A DNA stretch of 64,000 nucleotides from Protaetiibacter intestinalis (GTDB lineage Bacteria; Actinomycetota; Actinomycetes; Actinomycetales; Microbacteriaceae), in NCBI RefSeq assembly GCF_003627075.1, contig NZ_CP032630.1:248001-312000 (forward strand), read 5' to 3'. The first letter of the stretch is position 1. Each line of letters begins with the position of its first letter. This document shows positions 8,554 to 17,521 of the stretch, piece by piece. The notes below the pieces were generated by a model. It was not told the DNA's origin and searched no databases. It saw only the letters and a list, made by a program, of their open reading frames with translations. The translations under genes and the position numbers were made by a program.

Positions 8554-9864
8554 TCATGAGGCGAGCGGCAGGTGGGCGATCACGTGGGTGGGGCCGCCGT
8601 ACGGGCTCGACACCTCGACGGTGCCGCCGAGGCCGCGCAGCCGCTCGGCGATGCCCGAGAGGCCGTGCCCGGGCGCCGCGGCCGCTCCCCCGCGCCCGTC
8701 GTCGGTGACGACCACGTCGAGCCAGCCGGGCTCCTCGCCGGGCACCCCGCGCACCTCGAGCCGCACCCAGGCGTTGCGGGCCTCGGCGTGCTTGGCGACG
8801 TTGGTGAGCGCCTCGGCGGCGATGAAGTAGGCGTTGCGCTCGAGCTCGGCCGGCAGCACGAGCCCCTCCGGCAGCAGGTTCTCGACGTGCGTGGGCAGCG
8901 GCGAACGCACGGCGAGCGACTCGAGCGCCGCGACGAGGCCGCGGTCGAGCAGGATGGGCGGCGCGAAGCCGCGCGAGAGGGCGCGCAGCTCCTCGAGCGC
9001 CTCCTTCGACTGCTGCATGGCTCCCGAGATGAGCTCGCGCGCCGCATCCGGATCCTTGTCGAGCTGCCGCTCGGCGGCCGAGAGGTCCATCTGCAGGCGC
9101 ACGAGGCGCTGCTGCGGGCCGTCGTGGATGTCACGCTCGAGCCGACGCAGCGCCGTGCCCTCGGCGGCGACGGCGGCGGTGCGGGAGGCGGAGAGGTCGG
9201 CCACCCGCTCGCGCAGCTCGTCCGCGCGGAAGGCGGACAGCATCCCGCGGGCGATCGCGTGGTGGATCCAGGTGAGGCCGTGGGTCACGAACGGCAGCGT
9301 CAGCACGAACACCGCACCGATCGCCACGATCACGATGCCGGCGAGGACCGGGTGCAGGTACAGCAGCCCGCCGTCGAAGAGCCAGCGCTCGAGCCCCGTG
9401 TCGTAGAGGCCCGGGATGAGGGCGAGCAGCGGGTAGCTGACCCCCCACAGCCCGACCGAGAGCCAGGTGATCGTGAGGGTCCAGGTGACGATGCCGACGA
9501 TCGGGTTCACGATCATGCCGTGCAGCAGGTAGAGCCAGTAGTGGCCGTCGACGACGGGGGCGAGGAGCTTCGCGAGCGCACCGCTCCGGCGGGCGGTGCG
9601 GTCCCAGCGCGGCACCGTGATGGGCGGGAACTGCGCGGCGCGCAGGCGCCAGGTCTCGAGGACGCCGAACCCGCGGGCCGTGAACAGCGCCGCCACGACG
9701 ACGACCACACCGATGACGATCGGGATCATGCCGACGCCCGTCCAGAACAGGGTGGTGAGCACGCTGAGGGCGACGACGACGATGGGGAGGGTGGGCAGCA
9801 GGAACCCCAGCTCGGGGAACAGGCCCGCCCAGTAGCGACCGTAGCCGCGGCGCGTTTCGGACAT
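8554..9864 (-). CDS. Membrane sensor histidine kinase, HisKA_3 type
   Basis: 436 aa. The N-terminal half has about four to five hydrophobic segments (near residues 22-62, 112-150 and 172-195). A dimerisation/phosphoacceptor helix follows with LERDIHDGPQQRLVRLQMDL; His247 is the expected phosphorylation site. The C-terminal HATPase domain shows an N-box (AEALTNVAKHA) and glycine-rich VTDDGRGG and GHGLSGIAERLRGLGG. This is the NarX/DesK-like class that pairs with LuxR-type regulators, here the gene at 7866-8510. No periplasmic sensing domain is visible, so it may sense the membrane itself or act through a partner. The start is ATG 9864; GTG 9867 is an alternative. Confidence 0.88.
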   Translation of the reverse strand: MSETRRGYGRYWAGLFPELGFLLPTLPIVVVALSVLTTLFWTGVGMIPIVIGVVVVVAALFTARGFGVLETWRLRAAQFPPITVPRWDRTARRSGALAKLLAPVVDGHYWLYLLHGMIVNPIVGIVTWTLTITWLSVGLWGVSYPLLALIPGLYDTGLERWLFDGGLLYLHPVLAGIVIVAIGAVFVLTLPFVTHGLTWIHHAIARGMLSAFRADELRERVADLSASRTAAVAAEGTALRRLERDIHDGPQQRLVRLQMDLSAAERQLDKDPDAARELISGAMQQSKEALEELRALSRGFAPPILLDRGLVAALESLAVRSPLPTHVENLLPEGLVLPAELERNAYFIAAEALTNVAKHAEARNAWVRLEVRGVPGEEPGWLDVVVTDDGRGGAAAAPGHGLSGIAERLRGLGGTVEVSSPYGGPTHVIAHLPLAS

Positions 9865-9894
9865 GACACCAGCATCCCGGATGGCCCGGCGGGA

Positions 9895-9921
9895 CGGCAT
9901 CCGGTTCCCAGCCGGATGCCG
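9895..9921. terminator. 10-bp perfect hairpin after cydDC
   Basis: CGGCATCCGG (9895-9904) pairs with CCGGATGCCG (9912-9921) around a 7-nt loop, 8 nt past the cydDC stop and before the kinase start. It probably separates the cyd operon from the two-component genes. There is no T-run. Confidence 0.5.
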
Positions 9922-9928
9922 CGGGGGG

Positions 9929-12900
9929 TCAGCCCCCGGATGCGACGGGTGCGAACGCGGCGTCGCCGAGCCGCACGAGGCGGTCGCGTGCGCCGTGGTC
10001 GTCGGCGCGGTGCGAGACGAGCACCACGAGCCGGTCGTCGCCCGCCTCGCGCAGGTCGGCCATGAGGGCACGCGCGGTCGGCTCGTCGAGGTGCGCGGTC
10101 GGCTCGTCGAGCAGCAGCAGCTCGGCGCGGCTGAGCAGCGCGCGGGCGACCGCGAGGCGCTGCCGCTCGCCGCCCGACAGCGCCCGGCCCGCCTGCCCGA
10201 CGCGCGTCGCGAGGCCGTCGGGCAGGGTGCGCACGAGCGGGCCGAGGCCGACGCGCTCCATCACCGCGGCCAGCTCGGCGTCGCCGACCGGCTCCGCGCG
10301 CCCTCGGCCGATCAGCAGGTTGCCACGGATGCTCGAGTCGAACACGTGCGCCTCCTGCGGGCACCACGCCACGTGGCCGCTCCAGTGCGCGCGGTCGAGC
10401 TCGGCCACCGGCACGCCGTCGGCGAGCACCTCGCCCGCGTCGGGCGGGATCGCGCCCATGATCATCGCGAGCAGCGTCGACTTGCCCGAGCCCGAGGGGC
10501 CGTCGAGGCGCAACCGCTCACCGCGCGAGACCCGCCCCTCGAGCCCGGTGAACAGCGGCCGGTCGAGACCGGGCAGCCGACGCTCGACGCCGCGCAGCTC
10601 GAGGCTCGCGACGGGACCGTCGAGGGTGCGCGTGCCGCCCGTCGTCTCGGCGGCATCGAGCACGGGCGCGAGCCGTCCGAGCACGGCCGCGAGCGCGGGG
10701 ATGCGACGGGCAGCCGCCGCGATGCCGCTCACCGCCTCGACGAGCGCGAGCGCCAGCAGGCTCACGACGGCGACGGTCGCGACGGGGGTGCCCGCCGGCG
10801 CGACGACCGGCACCGCGACCGCGAGGCCCGCGCATCCGGCGACCGCGAGCGCCGTGCCGAGTCCGGATGCCGCCGCCGTGCGCCGTTCGGCGGCCGCCGC
10901 GCGGGCGTCGAGCCGCTCGATCGCCGCCGTCGCGGCGGGGGCGAGGCCCGTGCCGCGCAGCTCCTCGGCCGCCTCGCCGAGCGCCGCGATCCGCCGCACG
11001 AGCGCCGCACGCGACGCCACGCGGTCGCGGCCCGCGGCCCGCGCGCCGAGCACGGCTCCCCCCGCGGCGACGAGCACCGTCGCGACGAGCACGGCCCACA
11101 CGGCGGGCGCGAGCTCGGGCGCGAGCAGCGAGGTCGTGACGCCCACCCCCGCCACGGCGAGGGTGCCGGCCGCGAGGGGAGGGAGGATGCGGGGCAGCTG
11201 CTCGCGCAGCTCCGCGGGCTCCGTGACGAGCAGGTCGAGGGCGGCGCCTCCGCCGAGGAGGCCCCGCATCGCGGGACCCTGCGCGGCGAGCCGGCGCCAC
11301 AGCCGCAGCCGCAGCGCATCCGTCGCCCGGAACACGGCGTCGTGCGAGAGCAGCCGCTCGACGTAGCGGGCCACCGGCCGACCGAGACCGAAGAAGCGCA
11401 CGCCGACGATCGCGACGAGCAGGTACATGATCGCGGGCATCTCCGCGGCCCGCACGATGAGCCAGCCCGAGACGGCGGTGAGCGCGAGACCCAGGCCGAT
11501 CGAGAGGGCGCCCATGAGCGAGGCGCCGATCCAGCGGCCGGGGGCGAAGCCGAGCACGGTGCGGAGTGCGCGCGTGGTGGTCGCGGGACGCGTCCGCTGC
11601 GCGGGCGCTCCTCGACTGGCCGCTGGCGCCGCCTGCGGCACCGCGGGGGTGGCGGCGGGCTCGACACGCGGCTCCGCCGCCATCCGACCGACGAGGGCGG
11701 CGCCGCCGACCGGCACTGCGTCGTCGGCGAGCGCGAGCGTCGCCGGCTCGTGGCTCACGAGCACCGTGGCGACGCGGTCGGCGCGCGCCCGGATCGCGTG
11801 ACGCACCCGCGCGGCGGCGGCCTCGTCGAGGTGGGCGGTCGGCTCGTCGAGCACGAGCAGCTCGGCCCCCGCGTCGACGCGGGCGAGCGCGCGGGCGAGG
11901 GCGGCGCGGCGTTGCTCGCCGGGGCTCAGCTCGGCGAGCGGTGCGAGCAGCAGCCCCGCCAGCCCGAGCTCGGCGGCGAGCGCCCGGGCCGCATCCGCGT
12001 CGGCGCCCGCGAGCGCGAGCTCCGCGAGCAGGGTCTCGGTCGCGAAGCGCGGCGTCTGGGCGGCGTAGGCGATGCGCTCGGGGTCGCCCGTGACCCGCCC
12101 GCTCAGCACGGCATCCGCGGGGAGGGCGCCGACGAGCGCCGCGAGCGCGGTCGACTTGCCGGCGCCGGACGGGCCCGTGACGGCCGTGATGCGACCCGGC
12201 ACGGGTCGCAGGGTGAAGCCCTCCAGCACCGCCTCGCGCCCCGGGTAGCGCACCCCGACGGCCGCGAGCGCGGGGGTGCCCGGCTGCGGCGCGGCGGCGA
12301 CGCGACCGTCGGCGAGCAGCCCCTGCACGCGCCCGAGTGCCGAGAGGCCGTCCTGCGAGGAGTGGAAGGCGGCGCCCACGTCGCGCAGTGCGGTGAAGCA
12401 CTCGGGCGCGAGCAGCAGCACGACGAGCGCCACCTCGAGCGTCACGTCGCCCGAGAGCAGGCGGATGCCGAGGAAGACCGCGACGACCGCCACCGAGAGC
12501 GTCGCGATGAGCTCCAGGGCGAGCGCCGAGAGGAACGCGGTGCGCAGCGTCGCCTGGGTGCGGCGACGGTAGTCGGTCTGTATCGCGTCGAGGGCCGCGA
12601 GCTGCTCCTCGAGTCGTCCGAGCCCGACGAGCACCGGCAGGCCGCGGGCGAGCTCGACGAGGTGGTCGGCGAGCCGGGTGAGCGCGTCGGAGGCACGGTC
12701 GACGCGATCGCGGGTGTGCATGCCGATGAGCACCATGAAGACCGGCACGAGCGGGATCGTGCAGGCGAGCACGATCGTGGAGACGAGGTCGGCGCCGAGG
12801 ACGCGCAGCCCCGCCACGACGGGCACCACGACGGCCGAGATCATCGCGGGGATCGCGACGCCGAAGTAGTCGTCGAGGGCGTCGAGCCCCTCCGTGGCGA

Positions 12901-13228
12901 GCACCGCGGTGCCGCCGCCGCTCGCATCCCCCGCCGCGATGCGCCGCACGAGGTCGCGGCGCAGCTGCGCCTTGGCGCGGATGGCGGCCCGCCGGGCGAG
13001 CACCGCCTGCGCCCACACGGCGCCGGCGCGCAGCAGCACCCCCGCCGCGCCGAGTGCGAGCCAGGCCGAGGGGTCCTCGCCCGCGGCGAGCGCCGCGAGC
13101 TGCCGCGCGATCGACTCGGCGATCAGCACGATGCCGAACGCCCCGGCGAGGCTCGCGAGCGCCACCGGCCAGAGGGCGCGCAGCCCCCCGGGCCCGAGCT
13201 GCGGGCGACGTCGGGCGGATGCGGGCAT
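9929..13228 (-). CDS. cydDC: Fused CydD-CydC ABC transporter for cytochrome bd assembly
   Basis: 1099 aa, two complete half-transporters in one chain. The first half has six hydrophobic segments, then an ATPase with Walker A GPSGAGKS (about residue 351), signature LSPGEQRR and Walker B LLVLDEPTAHLDE. A Pro/Ala/Arg-rich linker leads to the second membrane domain and an ATPase with GPSGSGKS (about residue 909), LSGGERQR and LLLLDEPTAHLDE. CydDC exports thiol compounds and haem-related reductant needed for bd oxidase maturation; separate in E. coli, fused forms are known in other actinobacteria. The ATG overlaps the cydB stop as TGATG. The first half's signature motif (SPGEQ) departs slightly from SGGQ, so the two ATP sites may be unequal. 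Confidence 0.92.
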   Translation of the reverse strand: MPASARRRPQLGPGGLRALWPVALASLAGAFGIVLIAESIARQLAALAAGEDPSAWLALGAAGVLLRAGAVWAQAVLARRAAIRAKAQLRRDLVRRIAAGDASGGGTAVLATEGLDALDDYFGVAIPAMISAVVVPVVAGLRVLGADLVSTIVLACTIPLVPVFMVLIGMHTRDRVDRASDALTRLADHLVELARGLPVLVGLGRLEEQLAALDAIQTDYRRRTQATLRTAFLSALALELIATLSVAVVAVFLGIRLLSGDVTLEVALVVLLLAPECFTALRDVGAAFHSSQDGLSALGRVQGLLADGRVAAAPQPGTPALAAVGVRYPGREAVLEGFTLRPVPGRITAVTGPSGAGKSTALAALVGALPADAVLSGRVTGDPERIAYAAQTPRFATETLLAELALAGADADAARALAAELGLAGLLLAPLAELSPGEQRRAALARALARVDAGAELLVLDEPTAHLDEAAAARVRHAIRARADRVATVLVSHEPATLALADDAVPVGGAALVGRMAAEPRVEPAATPAVPQAAPAASRGAPAQRTRPATTTRALRTVLGFAPGRWIGASLMGALSIGLGLALTAVSGWLIVRAAEMPAIMYLLVAIVGVRFFGLGRPVARYVERLLSHDAVFRATDALRLRLWRRLAAQGPAMRGLLGGGAALDLLVTEPAELREQLPRILPPLAAGTLAVAGVGVTTSLLAPELAPAVWAVLVATVLVAAGGAVLGARAAGRDRVASRAALVRRIAALGEAAEELRGTGLAPAATAAIERLDARAAAAERRTAAASGLGTALAVAGCAGLAVAVPVVAPAGTPVATVAVVSLLALALVEAVSGIAAAARRIPALAAVLGRLAPVLDAAETTGGTRTLDGPVASLELRGVERRLPGLDRPLFTGLEGRVSRGERLRLDGPSGSGKSTLLAMIMGAIPPDAGEVLADGVPVAELDRAHWSGHVAWCPQEAHVFDSSIRGNLLIGRGRAEPVGDAELAAVMERVGLGPLVRTLPDGLATRVGQAGRALSGGERQRLAVARALLSRAELLLLDEPTAHLDEPTARALMADLREAGDDRLVVLVSHRADDHGARDRLVRLGDAAFAPVASGG

Positions 13229-14271
13229 CAGCGGGCCGCGCCCGCCTGCCGGATCGCGGGAGTCACGTCGTGCGCCGCCGGCAGGTGCGCGGGGCCGATG
13301 CGCTTGCGGAACACCCAGTAGGTCCAGGCCTGGTAGGCGAGCACGACCGGCAGGGCGACGCCCGTGACGACCGTCATGACGCCGAGCGTGTACGGGCCGC
13401 TCGCGGCGTTCCAGATGGTGAGGTCGTAGGCGGCGTCGATCGTCGAGGGCAGCACGACGGGGAACACGGCCGCGAAGATCGAGCCCGCGCCGAGGGCGCC
13501 GAACACGGCGAAGCCCGTGAAGGCACGGCCCTCGCGCCCCGCCCGCGCGAAGATCCAGCCGACGACGCCCGCGACGACCGCGAGACCGAGCAGGATCCAG
13601 CTGAACACGTTGCCGCCCTGCACCTCCACGAGGATCGCCCAGCCGGCGATCGGCAGCAGCGCGACGGGGGCCAGCCGCGGCACGAGGCGCCGCATCCGCT
13701 CGCGCACGGGACCGTCGGTCTTGAGGGCGAGGAAGGTCGCGCCGTGCACGAGGCAGAAGCCCACGAGCGCCAGCCCGCCGAGCACCGCGACCGGGGTGAG
13801 CCACACGAACGGGCCGCCCACGCGATCCCCGTTGGCGTCGATCGGCAGACCCGTCGTCGTGAGGGCGAGACCCGCGCCGATGCCGAAGGCGGCGACCGCC
13901 GAGCCGAGCCCGATCGACCAGTCCCAGAAGCGCGTCCAGACGCGCGACACGATCTTGCCCCGGTACTCGATCGACACGGCACGCAGGATGAGCCCCAGCA
14001 GCACGAGCACGAGCGGGATGTAGAGGGCCGAGAACAGCGAGGCGTACCAGAGCGGGAAGGCCGCGAAGGTCGCCGCGCCCGCCGTGAGCAGCCACACCTC
14101 GTTGCCGTCCCACACGGGACCGATGGCGTTGAGCATGACGCGGCGGTCGCTCTCGCTGCGGGCGCCGACGAGCATGTGCATGCCGACGCCGAGGTCGAAG
14201 CCCTCCAGCAGCAGGTAGCCGGTCCAGAGCAGCGCGACGGCGACGAACCAGACGATGGGCAGCGGTTCCAT
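13228..14271 (-). CDS. cydB: Cytochrome bd ubiquinol/menaquinol oxidase subunit II
   Basis: 347 aa with eight to nine hydrophobic segments, starting MEPLPIVWFVAVALLWTGYL and carrying the CydB hallmark LLEGFDLGVGMHML (residues 21-34) and GNEVWLLTAGAATFAAFP. CydB pairs with CydA in the inner membrane to reduce oxygen to water with quinol at low oxygen tension. AAGGGAG lies about 7 nt before the ATG; the gene begins 13 nt after the cydA stop and ends overlapping cydDC by one base, so cydA-cydB-cydDC is one transcript. The length is normal for actinobacterial CydB. Confidence 0.95.
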   Translation of the reverse strand: MEPLPIVWFVAVALLWTGYLLLEGFDLGVGMHMLVGARSESDRRVMLNAIGPVWDGNEVWLLTAGAATFAAFPLWYASLFSALYIPLVLVLLGLILRAVSIEYRGKIVSRVWTRFWDWSIGLGSAVAAFGIGAGLALTTTGLPIDANGDRVGGPFVWLTPVAVLGGLALVGFCLVHGATFLALKTDGPVRERMRRLVPRLAPVALLPIAGWAILVEVQGGNVFSWILLGLAVVAGVVGWIFARAGREGRAFTGFAVFGALGAGSIFAAVFPVVLPSTIDAAYDLTIWNAASGPYTLGVMTVVTGVALPVVLAYQAWTYWVFRKRIGPAHLPAAHDVTPAIRQAGAAR

Positions 14272-14284
14272 GGTCTGCTCCCTT

Positions 14285-15868
14285 TCAGTAGGCGAAGGCG
14301 AGGACGTCGTCGCGCTCGGCGCCGCCCCCCGCATCCGGATCGGTGGGCTCGTCGTCGTGGCTCGCGAAGCGCTCGGGCATGACGCCCGCGACGCCGGCCC
14401 GCACGTAGCGGGCGAGGAGCATGACCTCGACGATCATGAGCACGAGGTAGACGAGCCCGAGGGCCACGAGCGAGAACACGATCTCGCGTCCGTCGACGCC
14501 CGGCGAGACGGCGGCGGCCGTGAACATGAACACCCCGTCGACCCCGGTCGGGTTGGGCGCGACGACGAACGGCTGCCGGCCCATCTCGGTGAAGATCCAG
14601 CCCGCGGCGTTGGCGCCGAACGGCGCCAGGATGCCGAACACGGCCAGGCGCATGAGCCCCTTCGACCGCGGCACGGTGCCCTTGCGGGTGAGCCACAGCG
14701 CGACGGCGGCCGCGAGCGCCGCGATCGCACCGAAGCCGATCATGATGCGGAAGCCCCAGTAGGTGACCTCGAGGTTCGGCACGTACTGGATCTCCGAGCC
14801 CGCGCGCTCGCCGTACTTCGGGTCGTCGGGCAGGTGGGTGCCGAACTGCTCCTGGTACTGCGGCACGAGCTCGTTGATGCCGGGGAGCACGGTCGTGAAG
14901 TCGCCCTTCGCGAGGAACGACAGCAGGCCCGGCACGCGGATGATCGTCGTGACGTCGTCGCAGTTCGCCGAGCCGAGCCGGCCGATCGAGAGGATCGAGA
15001 AGTCGCTGCCCGAGTAGCAGGCGGCCTCCGCGGCGGCCATCTTGAGCGGCTGCTGCTCGTACATGAGCTTCGCCTGGATGTCGCCCGTCACGGCGACCGC
15101 GCCGAAGCCGAGGATCGCGATGACCGCGCCGAACCGCAGCGACCGCAGCCACACCCGGTGGTCGGCGGCGTCGCGGCCGGGGATCTCGGGGGCCTCACCG
15201 ACGATCACGTGACCGTTCTCGGCGACGCGGTCGATGCCATCCGCGCGGCGCCGCCAGAGCTGGTACCACGAGATGCCGAGCAGGAACGCGCCTGCGACGG
15301 CGACCGCGCCGGCGAGGGTGTGCGGGTAGGCGGCCCACGCGGTGTTGTTGCCGAGCACGGCCCAGATGTCGTTCATGACGGGACGGCCGTCGACGAACTC
15401 GATGCCCACGGGGTGCTGCATCCACGAGTTCGCGGCGATGATGAAGAACGCCGAGATCCACGAGCCGATCACCGCGAGCCAGAGGGTCGCGAGGTGCAGC
15501 TTCTTCGGCAGGCGGCGCCAGCCGAAGATCCAGAGGCCGAGGAAGGTCGACTCGACGAAGAAGGCGAGCAGGCCCTCCATCGCGAGCGGGGCGCCGAACA
15601 CGTCGCCGACGAAGCGCGAGTACTCACTCCACGCCATCCCGAACTGGAACTCCTGCACGATGCCTGTGGCGACACCCATGATGAAGTTGACGAGGTAGAG
15701 CTTCCCCCAGAACTTCGTCATGCGGAGCCACTTCTCGTCGTCGGTGCGCACCCACATGGTGTGCAGCACGACGACGACCGCGCCGAGCCCGAGGGTGAGC
15801 GGCACCATCATGAAGTGATAGACGGTCGTGATGCCGAACTGCCAGCGGGCGATCTCGAGCGGATCCAC
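14285..15868 (-). CDS. cydA: Cytochrome bd ubiquinol/menaquinol oxidase subunit I
   Basis: 527 aa, GTG start with GAGGAG 6-8 nt upstream. The sequence begins MDPLEIARWQFGITTVYHFM with the haem-ligand His19 region, shows the GMAWSEYSRFVGDVFGAPLA segment, a quinone-binding loop, and TEMGRQPFVV, the GRQP signature that marks CydA. It carries the three haems and the quinol oxidation site of the bd oxidase. A DevR-like box lies 67-82 nt upstream of the start, which fits induction at low oxygen. The frame ends Ala-Phe-Ala-Tyr just before cydB. Confidence 0.95.
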   Translation of the reverse strand: MDPLEIARWQFGITTVYHFMMVPLTLGLGAVVVVLHTMWVRTDDEKWLRMTKFWGKLYLVNFIMGVATGIVQEFQFGMAWSEYSRFVGDVFGAPLAMEGLLAFFVESTFLGLWIFGWRRLPKKLHLATLWLAVIGSWISAFFIIAANSWMQHPVGIEFVDGRPVMNDIWAVLGNNTAWAAYPHTLAGAVAVAGAFLLGISWYQLWRRRADGIDRVAENGHVIVGEAPEIPGRDAADHRVWLRSLRFGAVIAILGFGAVAVTGDIQAKLMYEQQPLKMAAAEAACYSGSDFSILSIGRLGSANCDDVTTIIRVPGLLSFLAKGDFTTVLPGINELVPQYQEQFGTHLPDDPKYGERAGSEIQYVPNLEVTYWGFRIMIGFGAIAALAAAVALWLTRKGTVPRSKGLMRLAVFGILAPFGANAAGWIFTEMGRQPFVVAPNPTGVDGVFMFTAAAVSPGVDGREIVFSLVALGLVYLVLMIVEVMLLARYVRAGVAGVMPERFASHDDEPTDPDAGGGAERDDVLAFAY

Positions 15869-15934
15869 GGGTACTCCTCACGCGGGCCGGCGGCCCCACG
15901 CATCCACCCTGTGCCCTCGCCCGGCCCCGCATCA

Positions 15935-15950
15935 GGGCCCAAGGTCCCGC
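15935..15950. promoter_or_regulatory. DevR/DosR-like box upstream of cydA
   Basis: GGGCCCAAGGTCCCGC. Exactly the same 16 bases occur at 21651-21666 between usp and the DevS-like kinase gene. The core GGGNCC-NN-GGNCCC is a dyad resembling the mycobacterial DosR/DevR site (GGGACT-AGTCCC type). Binding is inferred. Confidence 0.6.
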
Positions 15951-16034
15951 AACCCATGACGCTGAGTGGTCGGTTTCTGGCCCCATTTCAGGGTTTTGAG
16001 GCCAGAAACCGACCACTCAGCGTCATGGGTTGCG
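15948..16034. repeat. 35-bp perfect inverted repeat, probable terminator of marR
   Basis: The arms are 15948-15982 and 16000-16034, with a 17-nt loop. The right arm contains the last codons (Arg-Asn-Pro-stop) of the minus-strand MarR gene. The centre of each arm holds GGTCGGTTTCTGGCC, nearly the same core as in the palindrome at 20751-20814. Confidence 0.85.
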
Positions 16035-16448
16035 TTGGGCGGCGATGAGGCGGCGGGTGAGGTCCATCCAGAGGGCGAGGGCGGCGGGGTCGAGGGCGGC
16101 GAAGGCGCGCGCGAACTCGTTGCCGTGTCGGGCGGTCACCTGGTCGATGAGGGCGCGGCCGTGCGGCTGCAGCTGCACCCGCACCGAGCGGCCGTCGACC
16201 GCGTCGGGCGTGCGGCGCACGAGGCCTCGACGCTCGGCCCGGATGACGAGGCCGCTCACGCTCGACTTGTCGAGCCCGAGGTGGACGGTGAGCTCGCTCA
16301 CGGTCGGCTCGCGGTCGCGCAGGATGCCGAGCAGCCGCAGCTGCTGCACCGAGAGTCCGGCCTCGCCGGCGCGCTCCTCGAGTCGGGTCATGGTCGTCGA
16401 CGAGAGGTGCACCAGGAGTTCGACGGCCGTCGTCGTCTGATCGCTCAC
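16023..16448 (-). CDS. MarR-family transcriptional regulator
   Basis: 141 aa: N-terminal helix, winged helix with QLRLLGILRDREPTVSELTVHLGLDKSSVSGLVIRAERRGLVRRTPD (recognition helix about residues 66-78; the wing follows with DGRSVRVQL) and a C-terminal dimerisation helix. GTG start 6 nt after TAGGAT (leaderless). It is divergent from an oxidoreductase gene with two palindromic operators between them, so it most likely represses itself and that neighbour and is released by a small phenolic or electrophilic ligand, as usual for the family. Its last three codons and stop lie inside a long inverted repeat. Confidence 0.88.
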   Translation of the reverse strand: MSDQTTTAVELLVHLSSTTMTRLEERAGEAGLSVQQLRLLGILRDREPTVSELTVHLGLDKSSVSGLVIRAERRGLVRRTPDAVDGRSVRVQLQPHGRALIDQVTARHGNEFARAFAALDPAALALWMDLTRRLIAAQRNP

Positions 16449-16454
16449 GCGTTC

Positions 16455-16460
16455 ATCCTA
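16455..16460 (-). promoter_or_regulatory. -10 box TAGGAT of marR, leaderless
   Basis: The box ends 6 nt before the GTG at 16448 and abuts the first operator. Confidence 0.5.
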
Positions 16461-16463
16461 GCG

Positions 16464-16506
16464 TTAGTACGCGTCACGTACTATCTTGGTACGTGCCACG
16501 TACTAA
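16464..16506. promoter_or_regulatory. Two MarR operators, TTAGTACG-N5-CGTACTAA type
   Basis: Site 1: TTAGTACG at 16464-16471, CGTACTAT at 16477-16484. Site 2: TTGGTACG at 16486-16493, CGTACTAA at 16499-16506. Both have a 5-nt spacer, each departs from the ideal palindrome at one base, and the centres (16474, 16496) are 22 bp apart, about two helical turns. Confidence 0.75.
16479..16484 (+). promoter_or_regulatory. -10 box TACTAT for the oxidoreductase gene
   Basis: TACTAT lies inside the right arm of operator 1, so repressor binding would cover it. The predicted mRNA starts near 16491 and includes AAGGAG at 16506-16511. Confidence 0.5.
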
Positions 16507-16516
16507 AGGAGTCGCC

Positions 16517-17470
16517 ATGGCCCAGATCACCGCCGCCCTCGTCGAGCACTTCGGCGAACCGCCCCACGCCGCCCGCATCCCCGAGCCGGAGCCCCGGCCC
16601 GGGCGCGAAGTCGTCGAGGTGCTCGCCGTCGGCCTGCACCACATCACGCGCGGCATCGCCTCGGGCCGCCACTACGCGAGCCCGAAGGAGCTGCCGTTCG
16701 TGCCGGGCGTCGACGGCGTCGTCCGCCGTGCCGACGGCACGCTCGCCTACGTGGGCGGCACCCACAACAACACGCTCGCCGAACGCATCCTCATCGACCC
16801 GCGCGACACGCTGCCCCTCCCCGTGGGCGCCGACCCCGCCACCGTCGCCGCCTCGGTGAACCCCGCGCTGTCGTCGTGGGTCGCCCTCCACGCGCGCACC
16901 CCGCTGCGCCCCGGGATGTCGGTGCTCGTGCTCGGCGCGACCGGCGCCTCCGGCGCGCTCGCCGTGCCCGTCGCCCGGCACCTCGGCGCCGGCCGCGTCA
17001 TCGTCGCCGGCCGCAACCGGACGCGCCTCGACGAGCTGCTCGCGACGGGAGCCGACGCGGCGATCGCCCTCACCGACGACCCCGACGCCACCGCCGCCCG
17101 GTTCGCCGCCGAGGCCGCCGACGTGGACGTCGTGCTCGACTACCTGTGGGGCGCCCCGACCGAGCTCGCCATGCGCGCGATCGTCACCGCGCGTCGCGAC
17201 CGCGAGCGCCCCATCGACTGGGTGCACATCGGCAGCGTGGCGGGCCCGGACATCGCGCTCGACGGCGCCCTGTTGCGCGCCTCCGCGCTCCGCGTCAGCG
17301 GCAGCGGCCTCGGCTCGGTCGACCTCGGCGCCGTCGACCTGCCGGGGCTCATCGCCGGTGTCGCCTCGGGAGCGTTCGCGATCCGACCGCGCCCCGTCCC
17401 CCTCGCCGACATCGCCGAGGCGTGGACGCACCAGGACGCACCCGGCGAGCGCACCGTCGTCATCCCCTGA
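16517..17470 (+). CDS. Zinc-independent quinone-oxidoreductase-like dehydrogenase (MDR family)
   Basis: 317 aa. An N-terminal GroES-like half and a Rossmann half with the NADP-binding VLVLGATGASGALAVPVARHLGAGRVIVAGRN (about residues 134-166). The catalytic and structural zinc Cys residues of alcohol dehydrogenases are absent, as in quinone/enone reductases. The start is ATG 16517 with AAGGAG 5 nt upstream rather than the in-frame GTG at 16493, which lies within the operator. It sits divergent to a MarR repressor, so induction by a quinone, enone or related electrophile and its reduction by NADPH is the likely role. The exact substrate is unknown. Confidence 0.82.
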   Translation: MAQITAALVEHFGEPPHAARIPEPEPRPGREVVEVLAVGLHHITRGIASGRHYASPKELPFVPGVDGVVRRADGTLAYVGGTHNNTLAERILIDPRDTLPLPVGADPATVAASVNPALSSWVALHARTPLRPGMSVLVLGATGASGALAVPVARHLGAGRVIVAGRNRTRLDELLATGADAAIALTDDPDATAARFAAEAADVDVVLDYLWGAPTELAMRAIVTARRDRERPIDWVHIGSVAGPDIALDGALLRASALRVSGSGLGSVDLGAVDLPGLIAGVASGAFAIRPRPVPLADIAEAWTHQDAPGERTVVIP

Positions 17471-17476
17471 GCGGAT

Positions 17477-17504
17477 GCGGGGCGGGCCGAAAGACCCGCC
17501 CCGC
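17477..17504. terminator. 10-bp GC-only terminator hairpin
   Basis: GCGGGGCGGG (17477-17486) pairs perfectly with CCCGCCCCGC (17495-17504) around CCGAAAGA, 7 nt past the oxidoreductase stop. There is no T-run. Confidence 0.6.
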
Positions 17505-17521
17505 GGCGCGCGCCGCTCGCG

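Noticed and set aside
9863..13321. 1152-codon open frame opposite cydDC
   Set aside because: High-GC antisense shadow: composition is Arg/Ala/Gly/His-rich without any domain, and the opposite strand encodes an intact CydDC with all motifs.
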